A stretch of DNA of 50,475 bases from a bacterium (GTDB lineage: Archaea > Thermoplasmatota > Thermoplasmata > Lutacidiplasmatales > UBA184). The DNA is taken from NCBI GenBank assembly GCA_027309555.1, contig DAIDCO010000007.1, positions 1 to 50,475 on the forward strand. The letters are read 5' to 3'. This document shows positions 18,371-26,521 of this stretch, one piece after another. The notes under the pieces are model-generated. The model worked only from the letters and a program-made list of their open reading frames with translations. It was not told the DNA's origin and searched no databases. The position numbers were made by a program, and so were the translations under genes. The stretch's first letter is position 1, and each line of letters begins with the position of its first letter.

Positions 18371-19309
18371 TCACGGGCTCGCCGCGGCGCGGGGGAGCCC
18401 GTGGGCGAGCTTGCCCAATTGCTCGATGAGATCCCGGTACTCCTCGAACGGATACTCCGGCTCCCAGCCTCCCCGCGGAATACGAGACCGTCGAGCGATC
18501 GGGGTCGAGTTCAATTGTGGAACGATCTGGAGCCCACTATAGAACCACCGCGGGGACGCGATCGGAGAGCCGTGATCCCTCGCCGCCTCCGCGACGAAGT
18601 GGGCGGTGGAAGGGAGGTACCGTTCGAGGATGCGGGTTCCCACCACGTCCCGCATTCCGGACGGCCAGGCCGACGGGGGCCCGGGAGGGGCCCGAAGCGC
18701 TTCGAGGACCTGGGGCGCGCAGCGGTCGAACTTCGTGACCACGAACAGGGGATGCATCGTCCGAGCCTTGCGACCGGGCTCGAGTGCGAGGCACCGCCGG
18801 ACCTGCTCGAGGGTCGTCACGAGCCGCGCGTCGTATCGAGCGATCGGGCCCGTGGTCCCTCCCTGGGCCGCCGGGGGCAGACGGGAGGCGTCGACCAAGG
18901 GTAACACCATGGTGCTGCGCAGGAGCCGGCGCGTCGACTCTTCGAGGATCGCGTCGTGAACGGCGAACTCCGAAATCTCCTCGACCGAGATGCCCCCGAC
19001 CTGAAGTTCGACGGTGTCGAACCGCCCGTCCGCGCCCACGCCCCGGCCACCGATGCCCCGTAGCTTGCTCGCGCGGAACGCGAGGAGGAAGGAGAGTGGG
19101 TGCTCCTCCCAGTTCACGTCCCATTCGGGGAAGCGGCCGGCGGCGAGCTCGCCGTAGATCGCCTCGAGCTGGCGGATCGTCTGTCGCTCCGCGGAAAAGC
19201 GGAAGCCGTCCTCCTCCTCGGTCCCGAGGCGCAGCTGCGCCGCATAGAGCAGTCCGACGAACGTCGTGAGCCCCGAGCCGCGATCCCCGACGACGAGGGC
19301 GGAACTCAC
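18371..19309 (-). CDS. Degenerate GTPase-like protein paralogous to the GTPase at 20218-21237
   Basis: 312 residues, last gene of the operon. Its first 45 residues align without gaps to the intact paralogue, sharing GDRxxGxTTFxGLLYAAQ, but the Walker A lysine is replaced (GDRGSGLTTF, Leu14). The switch-II type DVSG becomes QVGG (103-106), while the base-recognition motif is kept as TKFD (192-195). This predicts a nucleotide-binding fold that is catalytically dead or non-binding, acting as partner of the active paralogue. GTG 19309 is chosen because GGAGGAGA stands seven to eight bases ahead. The gap from the GAP1-like gene is 46 nt. Confidence 0.7.
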   Translation of the reverse strand: MSSALVVGDRGSGLTTFVGLLYAAQLRLGTEEEDGFRFSAERQTIRQLEAIYGELAAGRFPEWDVNWEEHPLSFLLAFRASKLRGIGGRGVGADGRFDTVELQVGGISVEEISEFAVHDAILEESTRRLLRSTMVLPLVDASRLPPAAQGGTTGPIARYDARLVTTLEQVRRCLALEPGRKARTMHPLFVVTKFDRCAPQVLEALRAPPGPPSAWPSGMRDVVGTRILERYLPSTAHFVAEAARDHGSPIASPRWFYSGLQIVPQLNSTPIARRSRIPRGGWEPEYPFEEYRDLIEQLGKLAHGLPRAAASP

Positions 19310-19355
19310 GGTGGGTTCTCCTCCACGTCCCGAATGCCCTCGCGCCGGACCACCC

Positions 19356-20168
19356 TCACGCCGCCGCGAACGCCTCGGCGATGCGACCGTATACCGGGCT
19401 CTTCCCCCGGACCGGGGGCAGCGCCGCATGGTCGATGCTCGCATCGAGCAGCGTCCACGTTCCGTCCGCCCGGACCCCCCGCGAGGAGATGGCGAGACGG
19501 AAGTGGTTCATCGCGCTCAATGTGGGAGCGTCGCTGATAGCGGGGAACAGTGCGATCTCACCCGCGCAGTGCAGGAGCTCCACGAGTCGGTACAGGAGAT
19601 CGTTCCGATACTGGTTCGTGCTCCCGCGGCAGAGGACCAGGGTACGGCCCTGGTGGTCCGCGAGGAACCGACTGGCGAGGGTGTCCACGGCGGCCTTGGT
19701 GATCAGGCGGCGGATCCCCTCGCCGGGAAGCGTCACGGTCTCCTCGGGGCTCCGGAGGGTGACCGAGATCGGGTCGACCTTTCCGAGCCCCTTCGGATTC
19801 CGTCGGTCGAACTCGAGCGCGGCGGCCTCGACGTCCGCGAACCGCAGACGCCCGGCGCGGATCGGTCCTCCCGGGATCACGACCGTGTGGTTCGCGATCG
19901 TCGGTCGGTTGTACTCGTCGGCGACGCCCCGTCCGAGTATGGACAGGAGCACCTCGTCGTTGGCCGGTGCCGGATGGATCATCCGGGCGTCGATCAGCGT
20001 GCCTCCGTTCGCGGTCTTCTCGACGCGAACGGGGGTGAAGTGGTTGTCGAGGTAGCGCATGTACAACGGGCCGTTCAGCCGATGCGACTCGGCCTTTGTA
20101 CCGTACCCCTTCTCGGGGCTCGCCCCGTAGATCCAGTGCTCGAGCTCGAGCAAATCCCCCTCGTTCAT
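19356..20168 (-). CDS. GTPase-associated protein 1 (GAP1)-like protein
   Basis: 270 residues, soluble. The N terminus ELEHWIYGASPEKGYGTKAES and the later stretch IANHTVVIP resemble the start of bacterial GTPase-associated protein 1 families, which are encoded next to double-GTPase (DO-GTPase) genes in predicted bacterial conflict systems. The C-terminal half has a beta-alpha pattern (GRTLVLCRGSTNQYRNDLLYRLVELL). Bacterial GAP1 proteins are, as far as I recall, much longer, so this would be a compact version. ATG 20168 is fixed by GGGAGGAGG eight bases ahead. It lies between the intact and the degenerate GTPase genes. The family call rests on memory of motif shape, so it is moderate. Confidence 0.5.
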   Translation of the reverse strand: MNEGDLLELEHWIYGASPEKGYGTKAESHRLNGPLYMRYLDNHFTPVRVEKTANGGTLIDARMIHPAPANDEVLLSILGRGVADEYNRPTIANHTVVIPGGPIRAGRLRFADVEAAALEFDRRNPKGLGKVDPISVTLRSPEETVTLPGEGIRRLITKAAVDTLASRFLADHQGRTLVLCRGSTNQYRNDLLYRLVELLHCAGEIALFPAISDAPTLSAMNHFRLAISSRGVRADGTWTLLDASIDHAALPPVRGKSPVYGRIAEAFAAA

Positions 20169-20217
20169 CGTGGACGCCTCCTCCCTGTGCAAACCGCGTT
20201 CCCGTCCCCGCCGTCCG

Positions 20218-21237
20218 CTAGGCCGTGGCGACCGCGGGAGGGGTCTGGAGGGTCGTCTGCTCGACGATCTCGTCGGGTACTTTGTTCGCGACATCTCGGA
20301 AGTGCTCGATGAACGCGACGTAGTCGTCGTAGGAGAAGTCCGGGTCGGCCCCACCCTCCGCCGAGAAGCCCTTCCGCACGATCCGCGGGACGCCGAGCGG
20401 CTGCATGCCGGCTTCGGCGGTCTCGGTCCGGACCCAGCTGAAGAAGTACGCCGCTTGGTCGAAGTTGACGCCCGCGACCTTCCCGCCGCGGATCTGGGAG
20501 AGGGTCTGGGGCATGAAGACCCGAAGGAGCGCCTCGGCGTACTCCTTGCGCTTCCGCTTCTGGTCGCCGTTCGGCACGCCGCGGTGGAGGCCGAGCTTGA
20601 CGAGGACCTCGTCCCGCAGGCTGTCGAACTTCGAGAGCACGATCGCGGGATAGATGACCGGGCTTCCCGCGCTCAGGCCCTGCGACTTCATGCGCGAGAA
20701 CTCCTGCTTCTTGTAGGTCTGCAGCGACACGAGCAGCGACGCGACCTCGCTGTCATACTTCAGCATCTGGCGGAACACCGGGGAGTCGATCTCGGTCGTC
20801 ATCTTGCTGCAGTCGACGAGGATGACCACCACGTGGCTCTTCAGGAGCTGCTGGATGATCGGGCTCGCGGCGACGCCCGTCTCGATGAACTCCTGGACAT
20901 CCTCGCCCGAGACGTCGTACGCCGCGAACGAGAGCTTGGCGAACGGGTTCACCCAGTTCTTGTCCTTGAGCGACGCAGGCAGCCGGCCCGAGAGGGGCTT
21001 TCTGTACCCGAAGACGAAGCCGATCTCGGTCATCTCGTCCTTCAGGGTCGCCCCCGGAAATCGCGCGTCCTTCATCCCTTCGTAGACCTGGCTCATGAGG
21101 CGGAGGGATTGCAAGGGGGCATGGAACCGGAACGAGTCCGTGACTCTCGTACCGTACTTCACCTGGGCCGCGTACAGCAGCCCGAGGAAGGTCGTCTTTC
21201 CGCACGCTCGGTCGCCCAAGATCGCTGCCGGACACAT
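20218..21237 (-). CDS. P-loop GTPase-like protein (possible DO-GTPase family)
   Basis: 339 residues, soluble, P-loop at the extreme N terminus: GDRACGKT (8-15), DVSG (108-111) in the switch-II/Walker B position, a hydrophobic strand VVVILVDCSK (136-145) and SKFD (202-205) in place of NKxD. The order and spacing fit a TRAFAC-type GTPase. A long insert (about 40-100) and a helical C terminus follow the core. Together with the GAP1-like neighbour this points to the DO-GTPase group, although only one clear P-loop is present in this chain and the second sits in the paralogue at 18371-19309. It starts 22 nt after the SPFH gene, in one operon. GTP rather than ATP is inferred from SKFD. Confidence 0.7.
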   Translation of the reverse strand: MCPAAILGDRACGKTTFLGLLYAAQVKYGTRVTDSFRFHAPLQSLRLMSQVYEGMKDARFPGATLKDEMTEIGFVFGYRKPLSGRLPASLKDKNWVNPFAKLSFAAYDVSGEDVQEFIETGVAASPIIQQLLKSHVVVILVDCSKMTTEIDSPVFRQMLKYDSEVASLLVSLQTYKKQEFSRMKSQGLSAGSPVIYPAIVLSKFDSLRDEVLVKLGLHRGVPNGDQKRKRKEYAEALLRVFMPQTLSQIRGGKVAGVNFDQAAYFFSWVRTETAEAGMQPLGVPRIVRKGFSAEGGADPDFSYDDYVAFIEHFRDVANKVPDEIVEQTTLQTPPAVATA

Positions 21238-21259
21238 GGTTCTGTTTCCACTCCTTCGT

Positions 21260-22252
21260 TCAGTCCATGGGGGGCCGAAGCTCGGACCCTTCTACCTCCC
21301 GCTCGACGCCGTGCGGCGACGGGCGGAATCGGGGCGAGCGTGCGCCCCCCATGGAATCGTGAAGACTCGCGAGCGTGCCTTCCCCTCCCTCGTCCGAGGG
21401 CCGGTCTTCCCACCCGAGCGGAAGGTCCAGCACCGGGACGTCCCGGACCTCGCCCCGTGACGGCAGCCGCCCTTCCCCCTGCCGGAGGAGTTCCGCACCG
21501 AGGATCCCGAGGCTACGCTCGGTCTTCGACAGCCGAACCTCGATCTCCGCAAGAAGGAGCCCGAGGCTCGCGCGGCCCCCCGAGGGCTCCAGCGAGGGAA
21601 CGGAGCGGGTCGTGGAGAGGGCAGTGGGCGGCTCCGGGGGCCGCAGCCGCCGGAGCTCGACCACGGAAAGGGCGCGTACGGCGAGACCCCACGGCACCAG
21701 GTCCGGGGCGACCGAGGCCTGGAGCTCCGCGGCCAGCCGATCCCAATCCGGTTCACCCTGCTCCGGAGTCAGGCGTGCGAGCACGGCGGGCACGGCGCTC
21801 TCGACGGCCCGACGCACGATGGCCCGGAGCTCTTCGTCCGTCTTCCCGGGCAGGTTCTCGGCCGCCGCGGTGAGGAAACCGGGGTCGGCCGGGACCTTTG
21901 CCTGGACGTGGAGCCGGACCTCCCAGCCGGAAGCGTGCGACTTCTCGAGCGCCTGGACCGAGCGAACCGTGACCTCCACGGAAACGGGTTCGAGGGAGAT
22001 CTCGTTCACGGCCCGGTTCCACGGCGCGACGTAGGTCCCTCCGCCGACGATGATGCGCGGGCGGTGGATCGTCACGTTCGATGCGGCGATCCCCGGGCCG
22101 GTCGGGGCCGGGCCGCGGCCGGGGATGACGAGCGCCCGGTTCGATGGCACACTGACGAAGCATTTCGAGCGCAGGGTCCAGAACAGCGCGAGCGCGGTCC
22201 CTGCGGCGGCGGAAGTGGCGGCGGCCCACCAGATCAGGTCATCGAGCCCCAC
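21260..22252 (-). CDS. SPFH/flotillin-like membrane protein
   Basis: 330 residues. One N-terminal membrane segment (LIWWAAATSAAAGTALALFW) is followed by an SPFH (band 7) domain: CFVSVPSNRALVIPGRG, then the prolific beta pattern RIIVGGGTYV, EISLEPVSVEVTV and EVRLHVQAKV. The helical end (DEELRAIVRRAVESAVPAVLARLTPE, split here by family convention) leads to GLAVRALSVVEL. A Pro/Arg-rich C-terminal tail follows. Such proteins oligomerise on membranes and organise microdomains or scaffolds. First gene of the four-gene operon, it probably places the GTPase system at the membrane. GTG 22252 is taken as start; GTG 22315 is an alternative. A GTATTTTT box lies at 22362-22369. Confidence 0.68.
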   Translation of the reverse strand: MGLDDLIWWAAATSAAAGTALALFWTLRSKCFVSVPSNRALVIPGRGPAPTGPGIAASNVTIHRPRIIVGGGTYVAPWNRAVNEISLEPVSVEVTVRSVQALEKSHASGWEVRLHVQAKVPADPGFLTAAAENLPGKTDEELRAIVRRAVESAVPAVLARLTPEQGEPDWDRLAAELQASVAPDLVPWGLAVRALSVVELRRLRPPEPPTALSTTRSVPSLEPSGGRASLGLLLAEIEVRLSKTERSLGILGAELLRQGEGRLPSRGEVRDVPVLDLPLGWEDRPSDEGGEGTLASLHDSMGGARSPRFRPSPHGVEREVEGSELRPPMD

Positions 22253-22782
22253 GGACCGCCCTGCCGAATCCCGGTAGGGACGCCGCGCGTGGCAATCGCA
22301 CGGCGCTCCTGGCACCAGCCGTCGACCCGGGCGGGGCTAGCAGTCGCGTGGGCGCTGGTCGAAAAATACCCCGCGAGTGAACCGCGCTCCGAGACGGGTC
22401 CCGTGCCTGCGGGTTCCGTCATCGGTCTCGTTTCCCCCTCGAGGACGACTCCCGCGCACGGGAGTCGGTGAGTTCGATACGCACACATGGGGATAAATAC
22501 CTACCCACGGGCTCGGTGACCGACGGAGCCAAGGTCGACAGCGCCGAACGGTTTCGGGGGCTCCGTTCGCGTCCTTGCCCGACCCGGAGCGCCCACCTCC
22601 GTGAACGACCGCGAGACCCATCGATCCGCTGGGCCGTGGAGGGAGGGCGAGCCCTTTTCTGCCCTCCCGCTGGTAGAATCCCGGGCCGGGGGAGGATCGG
22701 GGCTGAAGATCCCATCGACCAATGAACGTCCCAGAGCGCTCGGACGTCCCGACGGCCGACGTGGGGCCGAGCGAGGGTTGTT
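22253..22782. other. 530-nt divergent region with two promoters and several strong inverted repeats
   Basis: The minus-strand GTATTTTT box (22362-22369) should serve the SPFH operon. On the plus strand an ATAAATA box (22493-22499) has no convincing gene close behind it. Inverted repeats include a perfect 8-bp stem with CGCA loop (22447-22466), CCGAA/TTCGG near 22544-22557, GCTCCG/CGGAGC near 22561-22592, and GGGAGGGC/GCCCTCCC (22641-22668). A GTG at 22516 opens a 70-codon frame of Arg/Pro-rich composition that I do not accept. A structured RNA is possible. Confidence 0.35.
22447..22466. repeat. Perfect 8-bp inverted repeat upstream of an orphan TATA box
   Basis: GACTCCCG, loop CGCA, CGGGAGTC. 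It lies 27 nt before the ATAAATA box and about 80 nt behind the SPFH-operon promoter. Could be an operator or the end of a leftward transcript. Confidence 0.45.
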
Positions 22783-24270
22783 TTGAGTCGCCCTGACCTC
22801 CTTCGCCGGCCGCCGGGGTCGAACCGGAAGCGGCGGGCCCATCTGCTCCTCGCGGTCGTACTCGCCGTCGCGGTGATCGTGACCGTTCCGGTGCTCTGGT
22901 CGCTGGTGCCCTCCGCATCGCCCTCGCCGCTACCGGGTCCCACGTTTCCGACCGTGGCGGCTTCGCTGGGCGGCCCCAACGGGTCCGTGATCCCGTTCTA
23001 TCCGAGCCTTCTCGGAGTGAATCTTCGGGCCGACGTCCCGTTTTCGAGCGCGAGTCAATCGGCCCTCCACGCGACGGGGGTTGGCGTAGTCCGTTGGCCG
23101 GGAGGCGGCGACGGGGACCGGCTGGACCCGCTCGCGAACGGAGGAAGCGGGTCGATCTTCTCGGATACAGGAATCAGCACCCCGCCGGCGACGACCCTCG
23201 CCGAATTCGTGGAGTGGTGCCGCTCCGTCTCCTGCCGCGCCATCGTCACCCTGCCGGCCGAGATCGACGACCCCTCGTTCGCCGCGGCGATCGTCAACTA
23301 CACCGAGCACGATCTCGGGTTCTTTCCCGCGTACTGGGAGGTCGGCAACGAACCCGCCTTGTGGACTCACTACGCGGTCCCGTGGGACCGGTGGAACCTG
23401 AGCCAGAACCTGACGCCTACCCCCGCGGAGTACGCCAATCTGGTACACACCTACGTCGGAGCGATCCGAGCGATCGATCCGTCGACCGGGATCATCGGTC
23501 TCGGGGGAGTGGGAGGCAGCGCGTCCCCCCAGTCTTCCTGGATCTCGGCTACGGTATCGGTCAACGGGCCCAATCTCACCGCGATCGCGATCCATGTCTA
23601 CCCGGCCGGAAGCGGGTTCCCGTCCGCGTCGATCCCCCTCTGGTTCGCGACGCTCCAAGGTCGCTCGGCGCTGCCCCACCGGGTCGAGAGCGCTCTCGGA
23701 TCCATGACCCGGGCCTGCCCCAGCTGCCGCCTCGAACTCCTGGCCGACGAATTCCAGACCGGCACGCTCCTGACGAGCGCCACGAGCCTTTCAGGAGGGT
23801 ATCAGGCCGCGTACATCGCCGCGGAGATCGTGCAATCCCTCACGCTCCCGCTCACGAGCCTTGTCTACTACAACTTTCAAAGCGCGACCCCGGGGGCCTG
23901 GTTGAACTCGGCCGGCGAGCCCTCCGCCGCCTATGTACTCTACCGAGCGCTCGAGAGCGATCTTGGGGGATTCGCCCAGGGCATCAATCTCACGGCGGCG
24001 GCCTCCGGCCTCCTCGGAGCGGAAGGAGGGGCGTCGCCCGGCTCGATCACCAGCCTCGTGCTGGTGAACACGAACACGACGTTCGGCTTTCGTCTGAACC
24101 TGAGCGCGCGTTTCCCCGCTGCCTCCGGGGGAACGGCCTGGCTGTTCGACGGACCTGCCGCGTTACCGATATCGGAAACGGTGGGGCCGGGGGGCGCGAC
24201 CGGCTGGACCGTTCCTCCGGCGAGCGTGGTGATCCTGAGCGACATCGGGGCCCCCCTCGCCACCGGATGA
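22783..24270 (+). CDS. Secreted glycoside-hydrolase-like protein (clan A fold)
   Basis: 495 residues: basic N terminus, membrane anchor or signal (LLLAVVLAVAVIVTVPVLW, about 21-40), then a TIM-barrel glycosidase-like domain. The likely acid/base is Glu190 in YWEVGNEPALW and the likely nucleophile Glu323 in LLADEFQTG, the two-glutamate layout of clan GH-A enzymes (GH39/GH51/GH79-like). RWPGGGDGDR and HVYPAGSG also fit. A beta-sandwich C-terminal part (about 410-495) ends without an anchor. Start is a TTG at 22783, the only one available in frame. It is convergent with the GT2 synthase gene, and a homologous domain is encoded in 26522-29854. Substrate unknown. Confidence 0.7.
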   Translation: MSRPDLLRRPPGSNRKRRAHLLLAVVLAVAVIVTVPVLWSLVPSASPSPLPGPTFPTVAASLGGPNGSVIPFYPSLLGVNLRADVPFSSASQSALHATGVGVVRWPGGGDGDRLDPLANGGSGSIFSDTGISTPPATTLAEFVEWCRSVSCRAIVTLPAEIDDPSFAAAIVNYTEHDLGFFPAYWEVGNEPALWTHYAVPWDRWNLSQNLTPTPAEYANLVHTYVGAIRAIDPSTGIIGLGGVGGSASPQSSWISATVSVNGPNLTAIAIHVYPAGSGFPSASIPLWFATLQGRSALPHRVESALGSMTRACPSCRLELLADEFQTGTLLTSATSLSGGYQAAYIAAEIVQSLTLPLTSLVYYNFQSATPGAWLNSAGEPSAAYVLYRALESDLGGFAQGINLTAAASGLLGAEGGASPGSITSLVLVNTNTTFGFRLNLSARFPAASGGTAWLFDGPAALPISETVGPGGATGWTVPPASVVILSDIGAPLATG

Positions 24271-24294
24271 ACGCTCGCCGCGACGGGGGGCGTC

Positions 24295-26397
24295 TCAAAA
24301 GAATTCCGGAGTGACGCCGTAGAGGACCGTCCCGAATGCCTCGAACCGGTAGACGGACTTGATGATGCCGAAGACGGGCCAGAGCGGAATCCAGGGAAGC
24401 ACGTCGTAGCGACGCATCCGCACGAGGAAGTACGCGAGCGGAACCGTCCGTAGAGCCAACAACACGAGCAGGAGGTAGAACGCGTGCAGGATCCCGGGGA
24501 CGCCGAGGAACACCGTCAGCAGCGCGAGGTACACGAAAACCAGAGAGCGGGCCCCCGCGCGAAGGACCAATAGGTAGTAGAAGAGGATCGCCAGTCCGCC
24601 GAATTCGATCGGCCCTTCGAAGAGCGCGGGATAGTTTCGCGAGTTCGCGAAGACCCCACCCCGCGTCCACCGGATGCGCTGCTTCCGAAGGGTGGCGTAC
24701 CGGTCCGGGACGTCCTCGTACCCGTGGGCCCCGAACGCAATGCAGATCCGGTAGCCCCCCCGTTGGAGGCGCAGCGAGAGCTCGGTATCTTCCCCGTTCC
24801 AGGCGACCCAACCACCGAGCCGCCGGAGGTCGTCGCGGCGGAACACCGAGAACGCCCCGTCGATCACTTCGGCGGCCCGGGCGCCCATGGCGCCGGGTCG
24901 GAGGAACAGGTGCTGCCAGGCGATCTCCATCGCTCGCAGCTTCCGCGGCCAGCCGTCCTTCTGGCGCGGCTGAAGGTACCCCTGGACTCCGCCGACCGAC
25001 GGGTCGGCGAGGTAGGCGACCGCCGGGCCGAACCCGGTGCGCTCCGAGATGCGACTGTCGGCGTCCAGGCGGACGACGATCTCTCCCGGTGCGAGGAGCA
25101 GGGCCGAGTTGAGCGCCTGCGACTTTCCTCCGTGCGGTAGGTCGAGGACGACCCCCGTCGAGTGTTCCAGCTCGGCGATCGCCGCCCGGGCGATCTCGGA
25201 GGTCCGGTCGGTCGACCCGTCGTTCCCCACGACGATCGTAACGAGCCCCGGGTATCGTGCCGAAGCTCGGTCGGCCGAAAGGATGGCCTCCCGAAGCTCC
25301 GCCTCTTCGTTGAAGGCGGGGATGAGGACCGACACCGAGGGGTGAAACTCCTCGAGGCTCGGAGGAGGTCGGTCCTTCCAGTAGCGGAAGTAGGCCGGCC
25401 GATTGAGCAGCGCCCAGATCGGAAGCGCGAGCGAAGGGAGGAGCAACAAGACCGTGAAGGCGGGAAAGATGCCGTGGAGCTGGAGCCCGACCGAGAGGAA
25501 GTAGAGCCCTACGCCGCTCGAGGCGATGGCTACGATGCCGTAGCCGAAGAATCGCCGGACGGCGCGTCGGTCCCGCGGAGCGGAGGCGCGGATCCGCGCG
25601 AGCGGAGCCGGCAATCCGAACGTGAGGTACATCACGATCGTGAGGAAGATCCCCCCGATGAGGGCGCGAACGATCAGCGAAAGGTTTCGAACGGGCAGTC
25701 CCGGGACCGTGAAGAAGAGGGCATCCACGACCATTTCGGCAGCCAGATAGAGCCCGACGATCCCGGCCATCAGCGCCCACCGCTTGGCCGGGGGGCGCGC
25801 GCGTCGCGGCTGGAGTGACGTGGCCGCGATCCAGGAGAGGATCAGCGCGAGGTACATCGGGAAAATGAAGTCGTAGACGAGCGGTGCTCCGCCCGAGGCC
25901 CCATAGACGCCCGGCCACGGCGCGGGCCAGTAGAGGAACGCGCCGACGATGCCCACGAGGCGGTCGTACCGGCCGAATACTTCGGGGTAGACCGAGAGGA
26001 ACACCGAGGCGACGCCCGTGAACACCACGACCAGGGTGAGCACGAACCGAGCGTTCTGCCGCGGGGCGGCGGAAGGCTCGTGGAGCAAGCTCGGGATCCG
26101 CACCTCCCGCGAGCCGTCCCGGGTCCAGACCCGAGCCGGTAGGACGGTCGTCGGAACCGTCGTGGCAGGGCCCAAGGATTCGGTCTCCGGGGCGAACGCA
26201 TGGCGTCGGAGGAGGCGAACGAGCTCGAAGACCACCACGCCGAGCAACACCCCGACCACCACCGCTCCGAGCGGGAGGCCGATCGCGCGAACCCATCCGA
26301 TCACGACGGAGCCGATGGAGGTCCACCCCCCGCTGAGCGAGGAGCCATGGAGGGCGAAACTCGCTCGACCCTCCGCGAGCGCTCCGAAGTTCGTCAT
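24295..26397 (-). CDS. Processive membrane GT2 glycosyltransferase (BcsA/PgaC-like)
   Basis: 700 residues. An N-terminal half with about eight membrane segments leads to a GT2 domain: VSVLIPAFNEE, GNDGSTD, the acceptor-loop HGGKSQALN, RLDADS (DAD metal site), NGEDTEL and the processive signature QRIRW. More membrane segments follow at the C terminus. It would polymerise sugars from nucleotide-sugar donors while exporting the chain. It lies 124 nt downstream of the glycosidase-repeat gene and on the same strand, and faces the second glycosidase gene, as in synthase-hydrolase exopolysaccharide loci. The long N-terminal membrane part is unusual compared with PgaC. Product not identifiable. Confidence 0.87.
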   Translation of the reverse strand: MTNFGALAEGRASFALHGSSLSGGWTSIGSVVIGWVRAIGLPLGAVVVGVLLGVVVFELVRLLRRHAFAPETESLGPATTVPTTVLPARVWTRDGSREVRIPSLLHEPSAAPRQNARFVLTLVVVFTGVASVFLSVYPEVFGRYDRLVGIVGAFLYWPAPWPGVYGASGGAPLVYDFIFPMYLALILSWIAATSLQPRRARPPAKRWALMAGIVGLYLAAEMVVDALFFTVPGLPVRNLSLIVRALIGGIFLTIVMYLTFGLPAPLARIRASAPRDRRAVRRFFGYGIVAIASSGVGLYFLSVGLQLHGIFPAFTVLLLLPSLALPIWALLNRPAYFRYWKDRPPPSLEEFHPSVSVLIPAFNEEAELREAILSADRASARYPGLVTIVVGNDGSTDRTSEIARAAIAELEHSTGVVLDLPHGGKSQALNSALLLAPGEIVVRLDADSRISERTGFGPAVAYLADPSVGGVQGYLQPRQKDGWPRKLRAMEIAWQHLFLRPGAMGARAAEVIDGAFSVFRRDDLRRLGGWVAWNGEDTELSLRLQRGGYRICIAFGAHGYEDVPDRYATLRKQRIRWTRGGVFANSRNYPALFEGPIEFGGLAILFYYLLVLRAGARSLVFVYLALLTVFLGVPGILHAFYLLLVLLALRTVPLAYFLVRMRRYDVLPWIPLWPVFGIIKSVYRFEAFGTVLYGVTPEFF

Positions 26398-26521
26398 GCC
26401 CCGACACCGGTCGGACCGTGCCGCCAGGGCAACCTCGAGGCTCTCGGGCGGCGCCGACGGCGGGGCAGCGTCCGGCGCGGCTCGTCTCCCGGGCGTTCGC
26501 TGGACTCCAAGGGGACGGCCC

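Noticed and set aside
22516..22725. 70-codon frame behind the orphan ATAAATA box
   Set aside because: Composition dominated by Arg, Pro and Gly; no homology-like pattern, and the TATA spacing (20 nt) is short.
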